A stretch of 7,798 bases of DNA. Source: Roseovarius sp. GTDB taxonomy: Bacteria; Pseudomonadota; Alphaproteobacteria; Rhodobacterales; Rhodobacteraceae. This document shows positions 1 through 4,399 of the stretch, piece by piece. The DNA lies in contig JAASSQ010000130.1 in NCBI GenBank assembly GCA_021767845.1, positions 1 to 7,798 on the forward strand, read 5' to 3'. The notes under the pieces are model-generated. The model was not told where the DNA came from and searched no databases. It saw nothing but the letters and a program-made list of their open reading frames with translations. Numbering within the stretch: position 1 is the stretch's first letter; every line of letters starts with the position of its first letter. A program made the translations under genes and the position numbers.

Positions 1-25
1 TAGCTTAAGTCACACCCGAAACTGT

Positions 26-36
26 CCAATGATTGG
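26..36. promoter_or_regulatory. Short dyad upstream of the patatin gene
   Basis: CCAAT and ATTGG arms flank a single central base, giving a perfect 11-base dyad about 55 bases before the patatin start. This could be a small operator or chance. No convincing -35/-10 pair was identified in bases 1-90, so the promoter of the patatin gene is not assigned. No coding sequence is recognisable in bases 1-90. Confidence 0.2.
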
Positions 37-90
37 GGAGTAGCTAATCGATCACGTGCCTCAGCAGGTTTCGAAAGTGGAGAACCGTGC

Positions 91-1299
91 ATGAATGATG
101 ACATTGTTGCGGGCCGACACGGCCTGATTTCAAGACGGGGTGCGATGATCCTGCTCGGCTCCGGCGTGGTCGGCGCTTGCACCGCGTCTCCCCGCATCCC
201 CTACCGCCCGGATGACGGGGTTTCGACCCGGCTTCTGGGTGCCGACTACCGCGTCAGGACCGATGCACCTGCGGAAGATTATCCCGTCGCTTACGCACCG
301 CGGTTCCGGGACGGACATCGGTCGCATTATCTGGCGCTGTCCGGCGGCGGTGCCGAAGGTGCCTTTGGGGCAGGCGTACTAGCGGGCTGGACCGCGGCGG
401 GAACCCGTCCGACATTCTCGGTCATCAGTGGTGTCAGCACCGGCGCGCTGATCGCGCCTTTGGCCTTTCTCGGTCCCGATCAGGATGACACCCTGCGCAA
501 TCTCTATACCAGCGGTGTGGCCGAGGGAATCGGCGGACGCCCTTCGCTCCTGGAGGCGCTGACGCGCGGGGCACTTTTCGACCGGCAACCGTTGCGCCGC
601 CTCGTTGCATTTTTTGTGACACCCGACCTGCTCGCTGCCATTGCCGCCGAGCACCGTCGCGGCAGGCGCCTGTTCGTACTGACCACGGATTTGGATTCGC
701 AGGTCGGAATCATCTGGAATATGGGCGCGATCGCGGCCAGTGGCGATCCGCGCGCGGCGACGATGTTCGAGGATGTTCTGTTAGCCTCGGCCGCGATACC
801 CGGTGCATTCCCGCCGATCCGGATTTCAGGTCAGACCGCCGCTGGCCGACCGTTCGAGGAAATGCACGGCGACGGGGCCTTGATCTCGCATATTTTCACC
901 CTGCCCGAGGCGGCGATGGTTTCATTCCGGGGGAAACGTGCGGCAAAGACAGCCCTCACCGACATCCATATGTTGATGAACCTCCGTCTTGAGCCCGGAT
1001 TCGATCTGGTGGAAGAAAATCCCGGCGCAATCGCGGCGCGCTCGGTCTCGACCCTTCTGAAATATCAGGCGCGGGGCCAGGTCAACGCGACCTATGATTT
1101 CGCCCGCGACGCAGATATCGGCTTCAACGTCACCTCGATCGAAACGCCGGTACCCGAGGATGTGGAGTCATTCGAGTTCGATACGACATATATGCGCCGC
1201 CTGTACGCCGAGGGTTTCTCACGGGCACGCGACGGGGCGGCCTGGTCACGGGTTCCGCCTACCCTGACGACCCGGACCATACTTGCAAGCGCGGGCTAG
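91..1299 (+). CDS. Patatin-like phospholipase, predicted Tat-exported lipoprotein
   Basis: A predicted serine lipid acyl hydrolase of the patatin family, 402 residues, probably anchored to a membrane facing the periplasm. The start at 91 is supported by GGAG at 79-82, 8 bases upstream. The N terminus has a twin arginine (R15-R16), a hydrophobic stretch (about 18-28) and a lipobox V27-G28-A29-C30, so Tat export followed by lipid attachment at C30 is inferred. The oxyanion-hole glycines GGGAEG lie at 85-90. The nucleophile elbow GVSTG is at 114-118 with Ser116, and the second member of the catalytic Ser-Asp dyad is Asp261 in DGA (261-263). All core patatin motifs are therefore present and the enzyme looks active. 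The substrate cannot be told from sequence; phospholipids or other membrane lipids are typical for the family. It appears to be a single gene: the next coding remnant is over 400 bases away and belongs to an insertion sequence. Confidence 0.93.
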   Translation: MNDDIVAGRHGLISRRGAMILLGSGVVGACTASPRIPYRPDDGVSTRLLGADYRVRTDAPAEDYPVAYAPRFRDGHRSHYLALSGGGAEGAFGAGVLAGWTAAGTRPTFSVISGVSTGALIAPLAFLGPDQDDTLRNLYTSGVAEGIGGRPSLLEALTRGALFDRQPLRRLVAFFVTPDLLAAIAAEHRRGRRLFVLTTDLDSQVGIIWNMGAIAASGDPRAATMFEDVLLASAAIPGAFPPIRISGQTAAGRPFEEMHGDGALISHIFTLPEAAMVSFRGKRAAKTALTDIHMLMNLRLEPGFDLVEENPGAIAARSVSTLLKYQARGQVNATYDFARDADIGFNVTSIETPVPEDVESFEFDTTYMRRLYAEGFSRARDGAAWSRVPPTLTTRTILASAG

Positions 1300-1357
1300 A
1301 ACCTTGCCACCAATGGCGCGCCACGCGGGACGAAAGGCGGCGAAGAACCGGATTTAC

Positions 1358-1375
1358 GCGCGCCGGAAAGCGCGC
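1358..1375 (+). terminator. GC-rich hairpin after patatin gene, possible weak terminator
   Basis: GCGCGC arms (1358-1363 and 1370-1375) flank a 6-base loop, starting about 60 bases after the patatin stop. There is no following T run, so a classical intrinsic terminator is not supported. It may still act as a 3'-end stabilising hairpin, or be fortuitous in GC-rich DNA. Confidence 0.25.
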
Positions 1376-1383
1376 ACGACAAT

Positions 1384-1413
1384 AGTATACGACAGATCAG
1401 ACCAGTCTGTACC
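1384..1413 (-). promoter_or_regulatory. Possible minus-strand promoter with TetR-like operator in its spacer
   Basis: On the minus strand, TATACT (plus-strand 1384-1389) matches the -10 consensus at five of six bases. A weak -35-like GGTACA (plus-strand 1408-1413) lies 18 bases away. Between and overlapping them is a dyad, CAGAC-CA-GTCTG (1398-1409). AGAC..GTCT dyads of this shape are seen in operators of some TetR-family regulators, and a repressor bound here would block the promoter. No gene is in place to be driven: the minus strand downstream is antisense to the patatin gene. It may be an orphaned control region or chance. Confidence 0.25.
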
Positions 1414-1425
1414 GCGAAAGCGGTA
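1410..1425. other. Perfect 6-bp stem-loop with GAAA tetraloop
   Basis: TACCGC (1410-1415), loop GAAA (1416-1419) and GCGGTA (1420-1425) form a perfect stem capped by a GNRA-type tetraloop, a stable RNA fold. It abuts the TetR-like dyad at 1398-1409 directly. It is not followed by a T run. The function is unknown; it could be part of a structured transcript on the plus strand. Confidence 0.35.
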
Positions 1426-1436
1426 ACTCGCACACG

Positions 1437-1494
1437 GTTCTGCCGGTCGTCCGGTGTTGCGTTGCCCGTAAGACCGAGAAGCAAAGGGCAGAAC
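1437..1494. other. Nested inverted repeats, possible structured RNA segment
   Basis: GTTCTGCC (1437-1444) is perfectly complementary to GGCAGAAC (1487-1494). Inside it, CGGTC (1444-1448) is complementary to GACCG (1472-1476), sharing one base with the outer arm. The two stems are compatible apart from that base and would give a roughly 58-base folded element just left of the insertion sequence. No known RNA family is recognised. It could also be a coincidence of GC-rich sequence. Confidence 0.25.
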
Positions 1495-1539
1495 TTGGGG
1501 GTCATGCGGCCTTACCCCTTTTCACTGCGTTATCGACGG

Positions 1540-1729
1540 TGCGAAGCTGTTGGTACGCAGGTGGCAAGGGCATGGTTGTTATGCTGGCTGTCCTTGATGG
1601 CTCAGGTCGCTGTGCCACCCTCGCTGCCGCCCCTGAATAACCACTGATTACGCGATGCCCTCGATGGCTTTGTAAGGCGATGCAGGCGCGACGGGGTATG
1701 CGCGGAGCAGGCACTGAAGAGGGTGGGAG
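1540..1729 (+). ncRNA. Candidate IS110 bridge RNA region (5' non-coding end of the IS)
   Basis: In the IS110 group the non-coding end upstream of the transposase encodes the bridge RNA, which uses two loops to pair with target and donor DNA. Here the interval before the transposase start is non-coding and has RNA-like structure. GGTGGCA (1560-1566) pairs perfectly with TGCCACC (1613-1619), and the enclosed segment can form GCAT/ATGC (1570-1573 with 1581-1584 region) or CAAGG/CCTTG (1565-1569 with 1592-1596) as alternatives. An 11-base motif CCTYGATGGCT occurs twice in direct orientation (1592-1602 and 1659-1669), and GCGATGC occurs twice (1652-1658 and 1677-1683). The limits given are approximate. 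The assignment is from position and family knowledge; the RNA itself cannot be proved from this sequence alone. Confidence 0.35.
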
Positions 1730-2783
1730 ATGGCGATATGTATTGGAATTGACGCGGCCAAGGTCGTGCATTGGGCGGTTGGTATCGACGACGCAGGCGG
1801 GGTTTGCATTGGTGCACACCCCGGGCATTGCCGTGAACCGGGCGGGACAAGGCTTTGCCGGAGGCGAACGCAAGTCCGTTCCCCGCGATGCCCGTAACAT
1901 CGCGGAACTGGTGCGTACGCGTGAGCTGCGCCCGGTTCTGGCCAGCCGCCTGTTGACCAGATCGCCGAAGGCCGACACGCGCGTCGCGCTGCGCCACAAG
2001 GTGGGGCGCAGGCGCGATCTCCTGCAGGACCAGGTGCGCCGGATCTCCCGCATCCGGGGGCTACTGTGCGGCATTCACCCCGGCCTAGAACAGACATTCG
2101 ACCTTTGCTGCAAGGTGCCGCTGGCGCTGTTCACCCGCTATGTCACGCCGACCGAGATCCGGCGCGCCGGACAGGCGAGGATTGTGGCGCATCTGAAGAA
2201 AATGCCGCACCTGCATGGCAGCGCGGCTCTGGCCCAGTGTGCCCTGGACTGCGCCAGGGAGCAAACCATCATCGTTCCCGGCGAAGCGGCCACAGCTGAG
2301 TTGATCCGCGAACTGGCAGCGGAAGCCCTTGAAGCCCGACAAAAGATCGCCCGTATCGAAAAAGACCTCGAGAGCATTCTCAGCGACCACCCTGACGGCG
2401 CCCTCATCAGTTCGTTGCTGGGAATGGGGGTGGTGCTGACGGCAGAGTTTCTGGCTGCGCTCGGCAACATCGGGCGCTTCTCCTCGGCGGACGCGCTTGC
2501 AGCGATGGCCGGACTGCCGCCAATCCAACGCCAATCAGGGAAATGTGCGGGATGGCGGCGAGCCTATGGTGGTGACAAGGCGCCCAAGCGGGTTTTCTAC
2601 CAAAGCGCGTTCTGCGCCGTGACCCAAAAGGACCCGCTGTCCAAAGCCTTCTACGACCGCAAGCGTCAAGAGGGAAAACACCACACCCAAGCGCTCATCG
2701 CCCTCGCACGCCGCCGCGTCAATGTCCTGTGGACCATGCTGCAAAGGCGCGAGGCGTTCGGTCCAAACAGAAAAGCAGCTTGA
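1730..2783 (+). pseudogene. IS110-family transposase, broken by N-terminal deletion and frame change
   Basis: An IS110 transposase/recombinase in two frames. The natural start is ATG at 1730, preceded by a GGGTGGGAG-like purine tract. It begins MAICIGIDAAK, the first DEDD motif, with Asp codon 1751-1753, and this frame stops at 1895. From about 1803 the homology continues in another frame (FALVHTPGIAVNRAGQG) to TGA at 2781-2783. The join at about 1797-1803 implies loss of some 50 codons, including the segment expected to hold the catalytic Glu, with a frame change. In the next motif the usual Asp of K-S-D-P-R-D-A-R is Val (codon 1878-1880), while the second Asp (1887-1889) remains. The C-terminal transposase_20-type domain looks complete: GMGVVLTAEF, then RQSGK with the conserved Ser codon at 2535-2537, then YGGDKAPKRVFYQSAF and the usual C-terminal helix. 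An ATG-started frame from 1680 exists but its first 40 residues are not IS110-like. The protein is probably inactive. Confidence 0.85.
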
Positions 2784-2879
2784 CTTACCCATTACGCAGC
2801 GGCTTTCTTGTAGGCGCTACTTAGCCTGAAATGCGGCCCGGACTACGACCATTCTGGGCGTTCTCAGGTTCCGTTCTAG

Positions 2880-3062
2880 AATGTCGCCTCGACGATGATC
2901 CGCATTATCAAGGCAACGATTTCGGGCTCGATTCCGCAATTCGCCCTGCTGCTGCTGTTTATGCTGCTGCCGCTGGAAATCCTGTGGGTGGGGATGACAC
3001 CGCGGGTATCGATGCCAGAGATGGCAGCGGTGGGAAACCGCGCCGCATTGCCGAGCCCTTAG
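2880..3062 (+). pseudogene. Fossil of a YhhJ-type ABC-2 permease (C-terminal fragment)
   Basis: A short frame, open from just after TAG 2877-2879 to TAG 3060-3062 and with an internal ATG at 2895, encodes a hydrophobic piece. From about base 2886 it reads AST..I.IIKATISGSIPQFALLLLFMLLPLEIL, then MTPRVSMPE (written here with gaps). This is the pattern of the C-terminal half of YhhJ permeases, where a T-I/V-A-x-S-x-P-Q-F-x-L-L segment precedes an L-P-x-x-x-L-S-G-G-x-T-P-x-E-S-M-P-E motif. Here the S-G-G is W-V-G and the E of PxESMPE is V. Homology stops at about base 3020; the last dozen residues are unrelated. The bases just upstream (about 2840-2880) may carry more of the gene in a shifted frame, but this is weak. 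The remnant lies 270 bases before an intact operon of the same family, which points to a lost duplicate or a rearranged ancestor. The family call is from memory of motifs, not from a search. Confidence 0.65.
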
Positions 3063-3331
3063 GAAACCTGTTAAGAAACATGGAACATTCGAAGATTGGA
3101 ATGAGATGTCCGGTTTCGTCAGGTAACACGCAAAAAGTCGTCAATCCGTCAGACAGTGTTCGCGATCCGAGCATGGGCAAGTCCCAATGCGACGCCGAAA
3201 GGCAAGATGGGTTCGACCACTCAAACAGCGCTGATCGACGCACTTCCAAGATCAGGTGCAGAAAGTCAAATGGTGAAGTGATCGTTTGAAAATTTCACGA
3301 CTTCCGGCCCGTAGCAGCAATCGAGCACAGC
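3063..3331. other. Non-coding spacer upstream of the exporter operon
   Basis: About 270 bases without a recognisable gene. Base composition looks less GC-rich and codon-like patterning is absent. Open frames here are short and resemble no family known to me. The operon promoter should be in this stretch or further upstream, but I see no clear -35/-10 pair. GTGAA and TTCAC arms flank bases near 3273-3294, a weak 5-bp dyad only. Confidence 0.5.
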
Positions 3332-4399
3332 ATGAAAAACACCAGATACCTTCTCTTCACAACGATTGTCGTGGCCGCGACCGTATTGGGCTTCCTGGTC
3401 TGGCAGGGCAACGGCGATGGCGCGGTTCCCGAGGGGTTCGCGCGCGGGAACGGGCGCGTCGAAGCGGTCGAGATCGATGTGGCCTCGAAGCTCCCCGGAC
3501 GGATTGAAACGATTCTGGTTCGGGAGGGCGAGCTTGTCGAGGCGGGGCAACCGCTGGCCGCGCTTGATACGCGTCAGCTGAAAGCCAACCGCCACCAGGC
3601 GGAGGCGGAACTGCGCCGTGCCGAAATCGCCGTCGAGAATGCGCGGCTCATGATTCAGCAGCGTCAGGCCGAAGTGCGCGCGGCCGAGGCGGTTCTGGCG
3701 CAGCAGAAATCGGCCCTTGATGCCGCGCAGCGCCAGTTCGACCGTTCGAAGGCGCTGGCGGGAAACAGCATCGCGTCCGAGCGCCAACTCGATATCGACC
3801 GGTCGAACGCGCTTGGAGCCGAGGCCGCGGTCGCCTCGGCCGAGGCGCGGCTTGCGGCGGCGCGGATCGGCGTGTCCGCGGCTGAAGCGGCAGTGGTCGG
3901 AGCCGAAGCGGCGGTGGCGGCGGCAACGGCGACGATCGAAGCGATCGATGTCGAGATCGAGGACAGCACACTGAAAGCTCCCCGGCCAGGGCGGGTGCAG
4001 TACATCGTTGCACGGGCGGGCGAAGTCATAGGCGCAGGCGGACGCGTGATCAACATGATCGATCTCAACGACGTGTACATGACGTTTTTCCTGCAAACCG
4101 CCACGGCGGGGCGTGCCGGGCTGGGGACCGAGGCCCGCCTGATCCTGGACGCGGCACCGGGTATCGTCATTCCCGCCGAGGTCTCCTTCGTGTCGGACGT
4201 GGCACAATTCACTCCGAAAACGGTCGAGACCGAGGTCGAACGCGAGAAGCTGATGTTCCGGGTCCGCGCTCGGATCGCGCCGGAACTTCTGGAGAAATAC
4301 CTTGATTACATCAAGACGGGTCTGCCCGGCGTCGCCTGGGTTCGGCTGGACCCCGCGCTGCCCTGGCCGGAGGCCGCTGACGGCAGGGTGCTGGAATGA
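3332..4399 (+). CDS. yhiI: HlyD-family membrane fusion protein (YhiI-like periplasmic adaptor)
   Basis: The periplasmic adaptor of an ABC exporter, 355 residues, the same length as E. coli YhiI. One N-terminal membrane anchor spans about residues 6-25. The first half of the split biotinyl-lipoyl domain is at about 40-80 (V-A-S-K-L-P-G-R-I, then E-G-x-x-V-x-A-G-Q). A long Ala/Glu/Arg-rich coiled-coil hairpin follows (about 83-209), then the second lipoyl half (about 211-246, starting S-T-L-K-A-P) and a beta-barrel region. The Q-F-T-P-K-x-V-E-T stretch at 292-300, followed by E-R-E-K-L-M-F-R-V, is the conserved YhiI/YbhG-type signature. The coiled coil would contact an outer-membrane factor such as TolC, which is not in the window. 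The ribosome binding site before ATG 3332 is poor; the start is chosen because it gives the expected short cytoplasmic N terminus and anchor. The stop overlaps the next start by 4 bases (ATGA), so translation is likely coupled. Confidence 0.92.
   Translation: MKNTRYLLFTTIVVAATVLGFLVWQGNGDGAVPEGFARGNGRVEAVEIDVASKLPGRIETILVREGELVEAGQPLAALDTRQLKANRHQAEAELRRAEIAVENARLMIQQRQAEVRAAEAVLAQQKSALDAAQRQFDRSKALAGNSIASERQLDIDRSNALGAEAAVASAEARLAAARIGVSAAEAAVVGAEAAVAAATATIEAIDVEIEDSTLKAPRPGRVQYIVARAGEVIGAGGRVINMIDLNDVYMTFFLQTATAGRAGLGTEARLILDAAPGIVIPAEVSFVSDVAQFTPKTVETEVEREKLMFRVRARIAPELLEKYLDYIKTGLPGVAWVRLDPALPWPEAADGRVLE

Larger units (their letters stand above)
1300..1510. other. Non-coding, dyad-rich stretch between patatin gene and IS110
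   Basis: About 210 bases with no recognisable protein on either strand. It holds a GC-rich hairpin (1358-1375), a palindrome (1398-1409), a GAAA-capped stem-loop (1410-1425) and a nested long-range stem (1437-1494), listed separately. The density of dyads is higher than in the other intergenic stretches of the window. It may be the patatin 3' region plus the former control region of a gene displaced by the insertion sequence. This is inference from layout only. Confidence 0.5.
1511..2790 (+). mobile_element. Decayed IS110-family insertion sequence (ends tentative)
   Basis: The transposase remnant at 1730-2783 identifies the family. IS110 elements usually lack strong terminal inverted repeats and do not make target duplications like DDE elements, so the ends are hard to see. 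A CTTACCC heptamer occurs at 1511-1517 and again at 2784-2790, immediately after the transposase stop. It could be the short shared core found at both ends after recombination. Just inside or outside these copies, 1523-1533 and the reverse complement of 2791-2801 agree at 9 of 11 positions. The span between the heptamers is about 1.28 kb, which with the inferred 0.15 kb internal deletion fits a roughly 1.4 kb original. The right end directly after the stop codon would be unusually short, so the true right end may be further on. Confidence 0.4.

Noticed and set aside
1680..1729. ATG 1680 as the real start of the IS110 transposase
   Set aside because: The family N terminus MxxxIGIDAAK begins at 1730 in a different frame. 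The residues encoded from 1680 before the frame join do not match the family.
1502..2097. Minus-strand open frames across the IS110 upstream region
   Set aside because: Compositionally biased translations without family resemblance. The plus strand there carries the IS110 transposase.
2810..2820. GTAG-GCG-CTAC dyad after the IS
   Set aside because: Only a 4-bp stem; too short to call a terminator or IS end.
2831..3289. 152-codon plus-strand frame
   Set aside because: It overlaps the YhhJ fossil in another frame, shows no recognisable domain and has polar, low-complexity composition. It is treated as spurious, apart from a faint possibility that its first codons cover shifted permease sequence.
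3063..3331. Small gene candidate starting at ATG 3207
   Set aside because: About 24 codons, no good ribosome binding site and no resemblance to known proteins.
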